The notes: generated by a model from the letters alone, not told the origin. Shown: positions 47,061 through 58,300, counted from the stretch's first letter. The stretch is 64,000 nt of DNA from Niastella sp. OAS944 (GCA_024809215.1 JANUBW010000008.1:1-64000); one strand, 5' to 3'. A program made the numbers and translations.

Positions 47061-48302
47061 GTGAACGAGTATACCGAAATCAATAACCTGATACTCAGGC
47101 ATCTTAAGCAGGAGATAACCCCGGAGGAAACGGCCACGCTAAATGCATGGGTAGAAGAGTCGGAACAGAACCGGCAGTTCTTTAACCGCATCAACAATAC
47201 ACCCGCATTGATGGCCGAAGTAAAGGCATTGAGTGAAGGAAAAAAGATTGACCTCGATGCCGCATGGGCAAGAGTAAAGGCAGTAGGGTGGGGACAACCA
47301 ATAAGCGATGGGCCCGCAAAAGTAATTACCATAAAATGGTGGCAATATGCAGTTGCCATGGCAGTATTACTCATGGCCACCACCGTTACCTATGTGTTAC
47401 AACAAGCAAATAAAACTACCCCTAAACCAGCCGTGGTGCAAACAACGCCACACGATGCGGTACCCAAAACCAATAAGGCATACTTAACCCTGGAGAACGG
47501 AAAAACAATTGTACTCGATAGCCTGCAAAGCGGATTACTGGCAACGCAGGGTACTACAAAGGTGATGCGCGAGCAAGATGGCGTTATAAGTTATTCCAGC
47601 AGCAAAGCCGCTGAGCAAAAGTTGATCTATAATACAATAACAGTACCCCGGGGCAGTGATGTGGTGTATTTACAACTAAGTGATGGCAGTAAGGTTTGGT
47701 TAAATGCGGCCTCGAGTATCAGGTACCCTGTAGCATTTAGTGAAGAAGAAAGGAAAGTGGAGGTAACGGGAGAAGCGTATTTTGAAGTGACCCCCTCTAA
47801 CTCCCCCAAAGGGGGAGGACTCAAGCAAAGGTTCATTGTTAGTAAAGGCAATATGAACGTAACGGTGTTAGGCACCAGGTTCAATGTAAATTCCTACGAA
47901 AATGAAGAGAACATAAAAGTAACGCTGTTAGAAGGAAGCGTTAAAGTTCAACACGAGAGGGTTGAACGAATAATAAAACCGGGAGAGCAGGCGGTGGTGG
48001 ATGGCGCAAAGATAAATGTGGTGAGTGATGTAGATTTGGAGCAGGTGATGGCCTGGAAGGATGGAAAGTTTTTGTTCGATAATACCGACCTGGCTGCAAT
48101 CATGCGACAGATCGAAAGATGGTACAATGTTGAGGTCAACTACCAAGGTGATGTATTGAAACAAGGTATAACGTTGACGGGCGAAATTTCCCGATACAAT
48201 AATGCATCACAAGTTTTAGAACTACTGGAAGCTACCCGTTTATTGGATTTTACAATTGACTCAAAAGGAATTACCGTTAAATCAACCGATGTACAACAAT
48301 AA
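47061..48302 (+). CDS. FecR-type anti-sigma factor, locus B
   Basis: 413-aa anti-sigma with one membrane segment (WWQYAVAMAVLLMATTVTYVL), FecR domain (VPRGSDVVYLQLSDGSKVWLNAASSIRYPVAFSEEERKVEVTGEAYFEV) and DUF4974 domain (MRQIERWYNVEVNY). GTG start in the same CAAACCATTAACCGA context as the paralogue at 23983. Compared with that paralogue it carries a short in-frame insertion after EAYFEVT (residues PSNSPKGGGLKQ) derived from a GC-rich palindrome. The insertion sits in a loop between beta strands and probably does not destroy the fold. Confidence 0.92.
   Translation: MNEYTEINNLILRHLKQEITPEETATLNAWVEESEQNRQFFNRINNTPALMAEVKALSEGKKIDLDAAWARVKAVGWGQPISDGPAKVITIKWWQYAVAMAVLLMATTVTYVLQQANKTTPKPAVVQTTPHDAVPKTNKAYLTLENGKTIVLDSLQSGLLATQGTTKVMREQDGVISYSSSKAAEQKLIYNTITVPRGSDVVYLQLSDGSKVWLNAASSIRYPVAFSEEERKVEVTGEAYFEVTPSNSPKGGGLKQRFIVSKGNMNVTVLGTRFNVNSYENEENIKVTLLEGSVKVQHERVERIIKPGEQAVVDGAKINVVSDVDLEQVMAWKDGKFLFDNTDLAAIMRQIERWYNVEVNYQGDVLKQGITLTGEISRYNNASQVLELLEATRLLDFTIDSKGITVKSTDVQQ
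47801..47817. repeat. GC-rich palindrome inserted in FecR coding sequence
   Basis: CTCCCCC-AAA-GGGGGAG, flanked by CCCTCTAA and GACTCAAG, interrupts the FecR gene in frame; the paralogue has a shorter, unrelated sequence here. Similar CTCCCCC/GGGGGAG elements occur as dispersed intergenic repeats in many Bacteroidota genomes. Confidence 0.7.
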
Positions 48303-48524
48303 GGTGACAATATAAAAACAACTAACTGTTTCTGTATCCTGTGTTAAATCCTTCTAACCTTATTTGTCACATCACCTTCATGTGATTGTTTTGTCTTCAG
48401 GCTACACTATAAAATTGATCAGTGCTGCTAATCATTAAGCCATTTCTTCAATCTTGTTGATCTACAGTTACTCATTATTATTTGGAACGAAAGCCCCGGT
48501 TTCTTTAATTATTAAAATATAGGT

Positions 48525-49973
48525 ATGGTAAGGTGTCTTTTATTTTTGACTCTTTTGATGATTCATACTATTGTAAATGCTCAGTTTTCTAAAGAAGTTT
48601 TATCTACAGGTGATGGTGGCGGAATAGATTTTGAAAAATCATTAAGTTGGAAACAGACATTAGCAAAGGCTAAGGAGGAGAATAAGTTTATTTTCATCGA
48701 TGCTTTTGCAAGCTGGTGCGGCCCCTGCAAAAAGATGGATCGGGAGGTCTATGTTAACGACACCGTCGGCAATTACTTCAACGACAAATTCATTAGCATC
48801 AAAGTGCAGATGGACAAAACAAAAAACGACAACGCTTTTGTCCAAAGCTGGTATGCTGACGCTGCCGCGTTAAACAAACAATATCGCGTGCAAGGCTATC
48901 CCAGCCTGATCTTTTTGTCTCCGTCCGGAATAATCGTTCATCAAGTCTTAGGATATCAATCTGTAAAAGAGTTGATAGCTGTTGCCCAAACGGCCACAAA
49001 ACCTGGGCAGGTTTATGTTGACCCCTTTGCAGAGTATGATCAGTTAGTGACTGATTATAGAAAAGGAATAAAGAATTATGATAAAATGCCTTACATGATA
49101 AAAACTGCTTACCAGTTGGGAGAGAAAGAATTAGGCAAGATTGTAATGGATGAACATACCGAATATGTTGCTACTCTGCCAAAGCAAAAAAGGTACACAA
49201 AGGACGCTATTGAATTGTGGTCGGGTTTTTTACTTGGAAGTGACAAAAAAAGGTTTTGGTTTTTTTACAATGATGGCGATTTAATTGATAAAGTAATGAA
49301 TAAAAAGGGGTATGCCCAGGAGGTCGTAAGTCGGACAATTCAGGAAGAGATAGTATGGCCGTTTCTTAAGGAGCAAAGTGCAGGATCTAAAGTTGTTGTG
49401 TCGCCGGAAACAATGAACCTAATAGATAAATCGCAAAAGCCAGATTATAGCGAAGCAGCTTGGAATAAGTTATATAAAGCTATTCGGAAAAAATACAATA
49501 AAATGTATTCCGATAAAAATCTATTGGAAGCTAAGATAAAATGGTACGAACGGCATAAAAACTATAATGCTGCCACCAAATTAAAACTTAAAAAAATGGA
49601 GAACGAACCGCCGGATCTTAATAATCCCAATAGTAAATGGGATATTAATTCCGTCGCTTGGAATACTTTTCTGTTTACTACAGAAAAAGATTTGATTAAT
49701 CGCGCTTTGAGATTGCTAGAAAAAGTAGTGAAATATGCGGCGGATACGTCAACTATTGGATCTGATTTGTGTGATACTTATGCAAATCTATTATACAAAG
49801 CGGGTTGGACAGAAACGGCAATCGAATGGGAACAAAGGGCCGTAAGGTTTGCCGAAAAGATTCCGGAACTTAAGCAAGATGTTATTGAATTCAATACAGT
49901 TATTAATAAGATGAAAGAAGGCGAGCCAACTTATGTTGATAGAGGTGCTATTTGGCCTCAAAAGAAAAATTGA
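48525..49973 (+). CDS. secreted thioredoxin-fold protein with TPR tail, locus B
   Basis: 482 aa. Signal peptide (VRCLLFLTLLMIHTIVNAQ), thioredoxin domain with WCGPC (Cys65, Cys68) and cis-Pro region VQGYPSLIFLSPSG, helical middle, and the shared TPR-like C-terminus (CDTYANLLYKAGWTETAIEWEQRAV...KMKEGEPTY). It is a full-length paralogue of the protein at 31142 but lies between anti-sigma and SusC here rather than after SusD, so gene order has been shuffled after duplication. Confidence 0.88.
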   Translation: MVRCLLFLTLLMIHTIVNAQFSKEVLSTGDGGGIDFEKSLSWKQTLAKAKEENKFIFIDAFASWCGPCKKMDREVYVNDTVGNYFNDKFISIKVQMDKTKNDNAFVQSWYADAAALNKQYRVQGYPSLIFLSPSGIIVHQVLGYQSVKELIAVAQTATKPGQVYVDPFAEYDQLVTDYRKGIKNYDKMPYMIKTAYQLGEKELGKIVMDEHTEYVATLPKQKRYTKDAIELWSGFLLGSDKKRFWFFYNDGDLIDKVMNKKGYAQEVVSRTIQEEIVWPFLKEQSAGSKVVVSPETMNLIDKSQKPDYSEAAWNKLYKAIRKKYNKMYSDKNLLEAKIKWYERHKNYNAATKLKLKKMENEPPDLNNPNSKWDINSVAWNTFLFTTEKDLINRALRLLEKVVKYAADTSTIGSDLCDTYANLLYKAGWTETAIEWEQRAVRFAEKIPELKQDVIEFNTVINKMKEGEPTYVDRGAIWPQKKN

Positions 49974-50070
49974 AGTACGTCTAGTAGTCTAAGCGAACTT
50001 GCCATTTTTAGGATTTCGTAAAAAATTAATTATTAACAGGTACAACTGTTTTGTGCCTAAAAGGCGAAAA

Positions 50071-50099
50071 AGCCGCCTCATGCTCCAACATGGACGGCT
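50071..50099 (+). promoter_or_regulatory. leader hairpin 60 nt before susC (locus B)
   Basis: AGCCG-N3-CATG, loop CTCCAA, CATG-ga-CGGCT. The outer stem is shared with the hairpin at 25314-25341, while the inner stem has changed sequence but kept pairing (AGTG/CACT there, CATG/CATG here). The distance to the start codon is the same, 60 nt. Confidence 0.65.
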
Positions 50100-50159
50100 A
50101 AAAGGTTAACCTGTAAAAGTTGTTAATCACATCATTTTATTAACCCTCAATTCAAAGGT

Positions 50160-53100
50160 ATGCAATTTTTATGCAATTACCTGTTGACCCTGCTTTATAT
50201 GTTACAGAAAAGCGGAAGGTTGATTGGTATAAAGCGGTGCACTGTTTTTAGTGGTATTTACATGCTAGTGACTAAAATAATAACACTACATGTGATACGT
50301 GTTATGAAATTAGTAGTTGTCATATTGTTGGCTGGATGCCTTCAGGTGCAGGCGACAGGTTATGGGCAAAATGTTACTATTGCCCTGAAGGATGCTCCGT
50401 TGGAAAAGCTATTTAAAGAAATAAAGAAACAAACGAATTACAAATTTCTATACGTAGATAGATTAGTGCGTAATGCAAAAAGAATTACCGTCGATGTCAA
50501 GAATGCCTCTGTTGAAGATGTGCTTCACCAATGTTTAAAGGAACAATCATTGGGGTATGAAATAAAGGAGAAATTAATTGTTATAGTGCCGAAAGCTAAT
50601 CCACAAAATTCAATTGAACGCAAATTGCCGTCGTCTAATATCAAAGATGTGCGTGGGATTGTTACTGATGAAAATGGTGTACCTACTCAGGGCGTAAATA
50701 TTGTGGTGAGAGGAACCAGTAAAGGGACCACAACAAATGCTAAAGGTGAATTTTACTTAAAGGATTTGGATGAGAATGCAGTGCTCATTATCACGTCTGT
50801 AGGGTATAATAGACAAGAGGTTTCTATAAAAAGTAACGATTATATCACTCTGAAACTAAGCGTGGCAGTTGGGAATTTAGATGAGTTGCAGGTTATAGCT
50901 TATGGTACGACTTCAAAACGGTTTAATACTGGTAATGTCATTACTATTAAAAGTACTGAAATCGTTAGGCAGCCGGTTCAAAACCCATTACTGGCCTTGC
51001 AAGGACGAGTACCCGGCTTAGAAGTTACACAGATGACTGGGTTAAATGGAGGCGCTGTGACTGCTAGAGTACAAGGGCGAAATAGCTTCAGGTCCGCGGC
51101 ATTAGATCCCCTAATTGTAATTGATGGAGTACCTTATCCGTCTGTACTTAGCTATAGTGGAATTGAGGGTGGATCTATTTTAGATGGTTTGCCTGTTTCT
51201 GGTGCTGGCGGATTTTTACAAGGTGGTAGCCCTTTGAATTACATTAATCCAAATGATATTGAATCAATTGATATACTAAAAGATGCAGATGCTACAGCTA
51301 TTTATGGCTCTCGTGCAGGAAATGGCGCTATTCTAATTACAACCAAAAGGGGAAAAGAGGGAAAAACAAAAATTAATGTTAGCCTTCAGCAAGGTTGGGC
51401 GAAAGTTGAAAGAAAAGTTTCCATGATGAATACTCGCCAATACTTAGATATGCGATACGAAGCCTATATGAACGATGGAGTTGATATTTCCACACTTCGA
51501 CCAAGAGGTAGTAATTATGATGTTACATTATGGGATACCACAAGATACACGGATTGGCAGAAAACGTTGATTGGTGGCACTGCTCAGTATTCAGACGTAA
51601 GTGCAAATATTTCTGGAGGGTCTTCTACAATGCAATATTTAGTCAGTGGAACGTACAGTCGCCAAACCACTGTATTCCCTGGAAGTTTTGATGATAAAAA
51701 AGGAGGCTTGCATTTTAATGTGAATGGACAGTCAACAAACCAAAAATTAAAATTACAATTAAGTGGCAATTATGTTTACGATAGAAATATTTTGCCGCCA
51801 ATCGATCTTACAGAGCAATCTATTTTGCTTGCCCCTAATTCGCCTTACTTATATAATTCAGATGGCACACTTAATTGGGAACCTAATGCTGCAGGTAACT
51901 CTTCTTGGGTTAATCCGTTAAGTTATATTTATGCGCAGGAGTTCACTAACATAACCAAGAATCTTGTGGGCAACATGTCTATTGGTTATAAATTGATGCC
52001 AGGACTAGAGATAAAGAGCAGCTTTGGCTACAATAATATAAATTCGATCTTATACAAGGCAAATCGTTTAGAAAGTTTCCGACCAGAAAGAAGAGCAACT
52101 AGTCAACGTTTTGCAAATTTTTCAACAAGAAATATGAATTCTTGGATCATTGAACCTCAGTTACAATATAGTGGTTCCTTCGGTAATAGTAAATTAGAAG
52201 TTTTACTCGGTAGCACACATCAACGTAACAATAATGATGTTTTGACTCAAGGCGCTTCTGGTTTTACAAACGATCTTTTAATGAAGAGTCTTGCTGCCGC
52301 TACATCTTCATTTGTCATTGAATCCTCCGCAAATACCTATAAATATGTTGCCTTCTTTGGTCGGTTAAATTATAATTGGAATTCCAAATACCTTATTAAC
52401 TTAACTGGTCGTAGAGATGGGAGTAGCCGTTTTGGCGATAACAATAAGTTTCACAATTTTGGAAGCATTGGTCTTGGATGGATATTTAGCGAGGAGCATT
52501 GGGCAAAAAAGCATATGCCATTTTTAAGTTTTGGAAAAATACGGGGTAGTTTCGGAACGACGGGAAATGATCAGATAGCTGATTACAGTTATTTAAGTCT
52601 ATATTATGTTAATAGCCTCCAAATTCCATATCAAAATTCAAGTAGCATAGTAGTTGATCAAATATCAAATCCTAATCTTCAATGGGAGGAAACGAGAAAA
52701 TTGCTAATCGGAATAGATGTTGGAATTCTGAATGATAGAATTTTGCTTAATGCTAATTTTGCGCATAATCGATCTTCTAATCAGTTGATAAATTATAAAT
52801 TGCCTACTGTCACTGGATTTAATGCAATTAATGACAACTTCGGAGCTACGATACAAAACACCAGTTGGGAATTCATGTTAACAACTACAAATGTTAAAGG
52901 AAAAGTAATTCAGTGGACGAGTATTTTAAATTTGACAATTCCTAAAAATAAACTTGTCAGTTTTCCTAATATTGATCAAACGCCGTATGGACAAAAATCT
53001 AGCAACTTTATGGTTGGTCAACCTTTGGGTATAACTAAAGCTGATCAGCACTATATTGGTGTCGACCCTGCAACTGGATTTTATCAGGTTGCCGATAGTA

Positions 53101-53669
53101 GCGGCCTTCCTATTCCTGTAACAGACTATCCAAATTATCCAAAGGATTATTTTAATATAATTGTTAATACAAACGCGCAACTTTATGGAGGTTTTCAAAA
53201 TACAATAAGCTACAAAGCGTTTCAATTGGATTTTCTTTTTCAGTTTATTAGAAGAAGGGGACCGAAACAATTATACTATAGTAATGGAAATTACCGTCCC
53301 CCTGGTACTTTTTCATGGGATGCCGCCAATCAACCAGTTACTCTAGTTAATCGCCATTGGCAAAAACCGGGAGATCAAGCAGAATTTGCTCGGTATAATT
53401 CTGATGAGACTTTGCTAGTTTATCCTCCTTTCACAGATATAGGATATTCTTTTGATGCTTCGTATATAAGGTTGAAGAATGTTTCGTTAAGTTGGCAAAT
53501 TCCCAGTAGGTGGCGACACAAAGCACATCTGGAGAATGCTCAAGTATATTTTAGATCTCAAAATCTTATCACTATTACAAAATTCACCGGGCTGGACCCC
53601 GAAACCCAAAATATCACATCCTTACCACCGCTGACCGTTTGGACTATAGGCGTGAAATTGGAGTTATAA
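50160..53669 (+). CDS. SusC/RagA TonB-dependent receptor with STN domain, locus B
   Basis: 1169-aa paralogue of the receptor at 25402. It has an N-terminal extension, a signal core (MKLVVVILLAGCLQVQATG), STN domain (VTIALKDAPLEKLFKEIKKQTNYKFLYV), CarboxypepD-like domain (VTDENGVPTQGVNIVVRGTSKG), TonB box-like DELQVIAYGT, the plug signature (NPLLALQGRVPGLEV, DPLIVIDGVPY, LKDADATAIYGSRAGNGAILITTKRG) and a large barrel ending in TVWTIGVKLEL. It should signal to the FecR/ECF pair at 46345-48302 and import the same type of ligand as locus A. Confidence 0.93.
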   Translation: MQFLCNYLLTLLYMLQKSGRLIGIKRCTVFSGIYMLVTKIITLHVIRVMKLVVVILLAGCLQVQATGYGQNVTIALKDAPLEKLFKEIKKQTNYKFLYVDRLVRNAKRITVDVKNASVEDVLHQCLKEQSLGYEIKEKLIVIVPKANPQNSIERKLPSSNIKDVRGIVTDENGVPTQGVNIVVRGTSKGTTTNAKGEFYLKDLDENAVLIITSVGYNRQEVSIKSNDYITLKLSVAVGNLDELQVIAYGTTSKRFNTGNVITIKSTEIVRQPVQNPLLALQGRVPGLEVTQMTGLNGGAVTARVQGRNSFRSAALDPLIVIDGVPYPSVLSYSGIEGGSILDGLPVSGAGGFLQGGSPLNYINPNDIESIDILKDADATAIYGSRAGNGAILITTKRGKEGKTKINVSLQQGWAKVERKVSMMNTRQYLDMRYEAYMNDGVDISTLRPRGSNYDVTLWDTTRYTDWQKTLIGGTAQYSDVSANISGGSSTMQYLVSGTYSRQTTVFPGSFDDKKGGLHFNVNGQSTNQKLKLQLSGNYVYDRNILPPIDLTEQSILLAPNSPYLYNSDGTLNWEPNAAGNSSWVNPLSYIYAQEFTNITKNLVGNMSIGYKLMPGLEIKSSFGYNNINSILYKANRLESFRPERRATSQRFANFSTRNMNSWIIEPQLQYSGSFGNSKLEVLLGSTHQRNNNDVLTQGASGFTNDLLMKSLAAATSSFVIESSANTYKYVAFFGRLNYNWNSKYLINLTGRRDGSSRFGDNNKFHNFGSIGLGWIFSEEHWAKKHMPFLSFGKIRGSFGTTGNDQIADYSYLSLYYVNSLQIPYQNSSSIVVDQISNPNLQWEETRKLLIGIDVGILNDRILLNANFAHNRSSNQLINYKLPTVTGFNAINDNFGATIQNTSWEFMLTTTNVKGKVIQWTSILNLTIPKNKLVSFPNIDQTPYGQKSSNFMVGQPLGITKADQHYIGVDPATGFYQVADSSGLPIPVTDYPNYPKDYFNIIVNTNAQLYGGFQNTISYKAFQLDFLFQFIRRRGPKQLYYSNGNYRPPGTFSWDAANQPVTLVNRHWQKPGDQAEFARYNSDETLLVYPPFTDIGYSFDASYIRLKNVSLSWQIPSRWRHKAHLENAQVYFRSQNLITITKFTGLDPETQNITSLPPLTVWTIGVKLEL

Positions 53670-53721
53670 TTAATCATATGTTATTATAGGTTGTTATTGT
53701 TATTAATTAAAACAACAAAAT

Positions 53722-55242
53722 ATGATAATGCACCCAATAAATAATTCGACAATAGGATACAATAAAAGGCTTTATTCAACCATGCTTTTAACTTCTATTT
53801 TCATTTCTTTTTCTTGTAAAAAGTCAGTAGAAATACCTCCACCGACAAATTCCATAGCTCAAAACGCTGTGTTTACTACTAACGCAACAGCTATAGCGGT
53901 ACTTACTGGAATTTATAGCAGAATGTCCAGTTCCACTGATATGACCTTTACCGGTGGACAATCAATTACTTTTTTAACTAGCTTGTCTGGAGATGAGCTG
54001 ACGCTTCTCCAGGGAGCAAATACTCCTCAAGTACAGTATTATAGTAATTCTCTTTCCGCGGTCGTTTCTCCTGTAGCTGGATCGGAACATTGGAGTTCCC
54101 TGTATAATTTTATTTACAAAGTCAATGCTGCAGTCGAAGGACTGACTAGTGAAAAAGCAACGGCACTAACTCCAACAATTAAAAATAAACTGTTAGGCGA
54201 GGCTCTTTTTTTAAGAGGATTCTTTTATTTTTATTTAGTTAACCTATATGGCGATGTCCCATTAGCATTGAGTACAGATCCCAAAATAAATTCAAATCTA
54301 GGCAGAACATCCAAGGAATTAGTTTATTACCAAATTATTAAAGACTTAACTGAAGCGAAAGAAAAATTAAGTTTAAACTACTTGGATCAAACACTATTAA
54401 ACGAAACGAAAGAAAGAATAAGACCAAACAGCTGGACTGCAAGTTCTTTGCTGGCTAGGGTTTATCTTTACGTTGAAGATTGGGCTAATGCAGAAGATGC
54501 GGCGACATCAGTTATTGACAATAGTCGCTTATACGGGTTAGTTTCTTTGAATAACGTCTTTCTTAAAAATAGTCGAGAAGCTATATGGCAACTGCAGCCA
54601 ACTAATGCATTTTTTAACACACAAGAGGCAATTACCTTTATTATTCCTTCTAGCGGACCTAACTCATCTATCCCGGTTTATTTGAGCAAAGATTTGTTAA
54701 ATAGTTTCGAACTGAATGACCAAAGGAAGGTTTATGGCAACTGGATAGATACAACAATATACCAGTCTGCCTCGGGCATTCTTGATACAGTTGCCTTCCC
54801 GTTCAAGTATAAAGTAAGTTTGCCAGATAATAGTATAACATCAAATACTGGATCCACAAATATGACCGAGTACCTCATGGTATTTCGTTTGGCTGAACAG
54901 TATTTGATAAGGGCGGAAGCACGAGCTCAGCAAGGTAAATTTGACATGGCGAAAAGTGATTTGAATATCATACGTAACCGTGCAGGTCTGGATAACACTA
55001 CTGTAAATGATAAATCTGCTTTACTGGCTGGAATCTTTAAAGAGCGCCAAACAGAATTATTTACCGAGTGGGGGAATCGTTGGTTCGATCTAAAAAGAAC
55101 TAGAGGCGTAGATTCAGTTATGTCTATTATCACGCCGAAAAAAGCATACGGTGCTCCTTGGAAATCTTATCAACAATTGTATCCAATCCCATTAGGTGAT
55201 CTGAATTTAATGCGAAACATGGTGCAAAACGAAGGGTATTGA
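53722..55242 (+). CDS. SusD/RagB nutrient-binding lipoprotein, locus B
   Basis: 506-aa SusD-like lipoprotein with lipobox ISFSC (Cys32) and the SusD framework (VLTGIYSRMSSSTDMTF, LLGEALFLRGFFYFYLVNLYGDVPLALS, LLARVYLYVEDWANAEDAATSVI, RLAEQYLIRAEARAQQGK, ERQTELFTEWGNRWFDLKRTRG). It is a paralogue of the gene at 28843 and starts 52 bp after susC. Two Met codons precede the signal peptide, so the start could be a few residues later. Confidence 0.92.
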   Translation: MIMHPINNSTIGYNKRLYSTMLLTSIFISFSCKKSVEIPPPTNSIAQNAVFTTNATAIAVLTGIYSRMSSSTDMTFTGGQSITFLTSLSGDELTLLQGANTPQVQYYSNSLSAVVSPVAGSEHWSSLYNFIYKVNAAVEGLTSEKATALTPTIKNKLLGEALFLRGFFYFYLVNLYGDVPLALSTDPKINSNLGRTSKELVYYQIIKDLTEAKEKLSLNYLDQTLLNETKERIRPNSWTASSLLARVYLYVEDWANAEDAATSVIDNSRLYGLVSLNNVFLKNSREAIWQLQPTNAFFNTQEAITFIIPSSGPNSSIPVYLSKDLLNSFELNDQRKVYGNWIDTTIYQSASGILDTVAFPFKYKVSLPDNSITSNTGSTNMTEYLMVFRLAEQYLIRAEARAQQGKFDMAKSDLNIIRNRAGLDNTTVNDKSALLAGIFKERQTELFTEWGNRWFDLKRTRGVDSVMSIITPKKAYGAPWKSYQQLYPIPLGDLNLMRNMVQNEGY

Positions 55243-55399
55243 ATGTCATGAATAAACAGCAGTGTGTTCTACGATACTAAAGTAGAACCGGCCCACCGTA
55301 TATAAATATCTTCTTAGAAAAATAAAATACGTTATTTTTTTAAGAAGATATTTTACCACAGTGTTATAATTACTTTTTATTGTTGTATAAACAGATGAA

Positions 55400-58300
55400 A
55401 TGAAAGTGATTGTTTTTATTGCTGTTTGGGTGATGTCTTGCACCATTTCAGCATACGCGCAGAACAATTTCCAACTAATTACAAGTAGTTCGGAATCAAA
55501 GGATCCTTTCGATGTTAAAATGGATAAGTACGTTTGGAGTCATAATCATTTGATTTCCAATAAAAAAAGCAAACCTCTAATGAACTCAAGAGATATTGAA
55601 AATTTTATTTCAATTGGTGAGGATGAAGATTTGTCAATAAGTCCAGACGGAAAATACTTTGCATATAGTTTGAAATATGTTCATTATGGAAAAAGAACAA
55701 ATCTAAAAAATAGTTTAGTGGTGCAAGATATTGAAGGAAGTTGGCATGAAGTAATTAAAGGTAATCCTAATTCCGGTTTTTTTTCTGCTGACAGTAAGCT
55801 CTTTGTGTTTCAGCAGAATGATTCGCTATTCTTTTTATCTGCTGGTAAACATGAATGTAAGGTAGTAAGCGATATCTCGCATTATGCACATAAGAACGGT
55901 GTATGGCTGGCATACATGACTCATAATAGCAATCTTATTATTAAATCGTTAATTAGCAGACAGGAAATAATGTTTAATCATGTTTTAGATTTTGAATTTG
56001 ATAAAACCGGGGAGTGGATAATTTATCGGTTGAGAAATGAGTCAAAAGACTTGATGCTTTATAATATAGTTAGTGGAAAGGAACATAAATTTTTATATGT
56101 GGATGGTTATACAATGCATACTGGAGGGAGCTCTGTATTAGTATATGAAACTATTAAATCTGATAGTGGAACCCTGAGGATGTTGCAATATTTGAACTTA
56201 GCCGACAGTAAAAAATATACAATATGGTCGACTACCGATAGTACAAACGCTATTTACAGCTATAATCTTGATGGCGGTGGTAAACAAGCGGTTTTTATTG
56301 TAAATGTTACATCCGATACGTCAAAAAGTTCCATCTGGTACTGGAAAGAGGGAATGGATAAGGCGATATTGAAAGTAAACAGAAATACTGAGGGTGTAGA
56401 GCCCAATTGGGTCATCCAAAAAGCTAATTTTACTGATAATGGCCAATATATTTTATTCTTTGCCACAGAGCAACAGTTGAATTTCACTGCAGTAGATACT
56501 AACATAGTAATGTTGGATATTTGGAGTTACAAAGATAATGTTCTTCAATCGAGGCAACAGTACATAAATTCACAGCCTAAGATATACAGTGCCGTTATTA
56601 AGACTGATAGAAATCAAGCTATTAAAATCGTGAAAGGTTGTTTTGAAAGAATAAAGGAATTCGGATTTCCTAAAGGTGAATTTGTGTTAGTGTCAAAAAG
56701 TGGTAAAAAAGTTAGTCCCAATGAACCAAATTTTGGTGGCGACAGGTTTTGGGAAAAAGATTATAATAATGACAGTGTCTGGCTTGTCTCTCTCAAAGAT
56801 GGCTCCAGGCGGTTAATAAAAGGCTCAGAAGGAAAACCGGATGGTTCTATTAGATTTTCTCCTGAAGGTAAATACCTCGTATACTTTGATGCAAAAAAGC
56901 AATGTAACTATTTCAGTATCGATCTTACCACAGGGAAAGTAAACAACATATCTGCCGGGGTGCCTAGTTTTCAATTAGGCTGGAAAAATTACTTTTCACG
57001 TGCCAAGAAAGCACCGGAATCTTATGTTGGTATAGCGGGCTGGATTCAAGGAGATAAAAGTGTGCTAGTTTATGATAACTACGATATTTGGCAATTGGAT
57101 CTATCGGGTAAAACGAAAGCTTTAAATATAACTAATGGATACGGTCGTCGCAATAATATCCGATTTGCATTAATCGCTAATGGACAAGATGCACAATACA
57201 ATTCCGAATGGAAAGGCCAACCTCTTTTTCCTCCAAACGCATCTTTGCTTCTTAATGCATTTGATATGAAAACTAAATATTGCGGTATTTACAAAAAAGA
57301 GTTGGGTGAAATTGGAAGTTTTGAACGATTGTGGAATGGTCCATATACATTAGAGAAAGTGCCCGCTACTACGTTGAATATTGAATACCTTCAAAGCAAC
57401 GGCATAAATTTTATTAAGGCTGCTTATGCTGACATGTGGATTGTGAAGCGTCAAAATACTCTAGAAGCGCCAAATTATTTTTTAACAACAAATTTTAAGG
57501 AATATAAACCATTAACAGATATACAGCCACAAAAAGATTACAATTGGCTTTCCGCACAGCTGCACACTTTTAAAAATTTGGATGGTACTTTAAGCCAAGG
57601 TGTACTATATAAACCTGAGAATTTCGATCCTTCAAAAAAATATCCGGTTATTATAGTTTTTTACAGTCAATTTACAAGGGATATATTTAAATTTCCTGTT
57701 CCGGATTATAATTGGTCGCCAATAGCACCAGGCTTTTCTCCCATGTTACTTTTAAACAACGGCTATTTGATTTTTACACCAGATATATATACAACACCAC
57801 TTAAATATGGGTCTTCTGCGTTAAATGTAATTGAGGGTGCTGCTATCTATTTAAAAAAGTTGTCCTATGTTGATAAGAAACATATTGGCGGTGCTGCTCA
57901 CAGTTGGTCGGCAAAATTGGCTTCCTACGTGTTTACTCATTCTCATGAACTTTCGGCAATGGCTTTAAGTGAAGGTTTTGTGTATGCTGATCTTATTAAT
58001 ACTGCATTATCAATCAACTACGATGACGGAAGGAGTAATATGGAAATGGTCGAAGATGGTTTTGAATATGGCAATTTATGGGAACACAAATCGACGTGGC
58101 TAGATCAAACTACTGTTTTGAATGCAGATAAAATTGAAACTCCCTTGTTACTTTATTGTGGAAAGAAAAGCTCAAAAGACTATCAAGACCAAACAATACA
58201 ATTTTTTTCATCCTTAAGAAGACTTGAGAAAAGAGTTTGGTGGCTACAATATGATAACGGAGATCATACATTATTTTCCAACGATGCTAAAGACTATACG

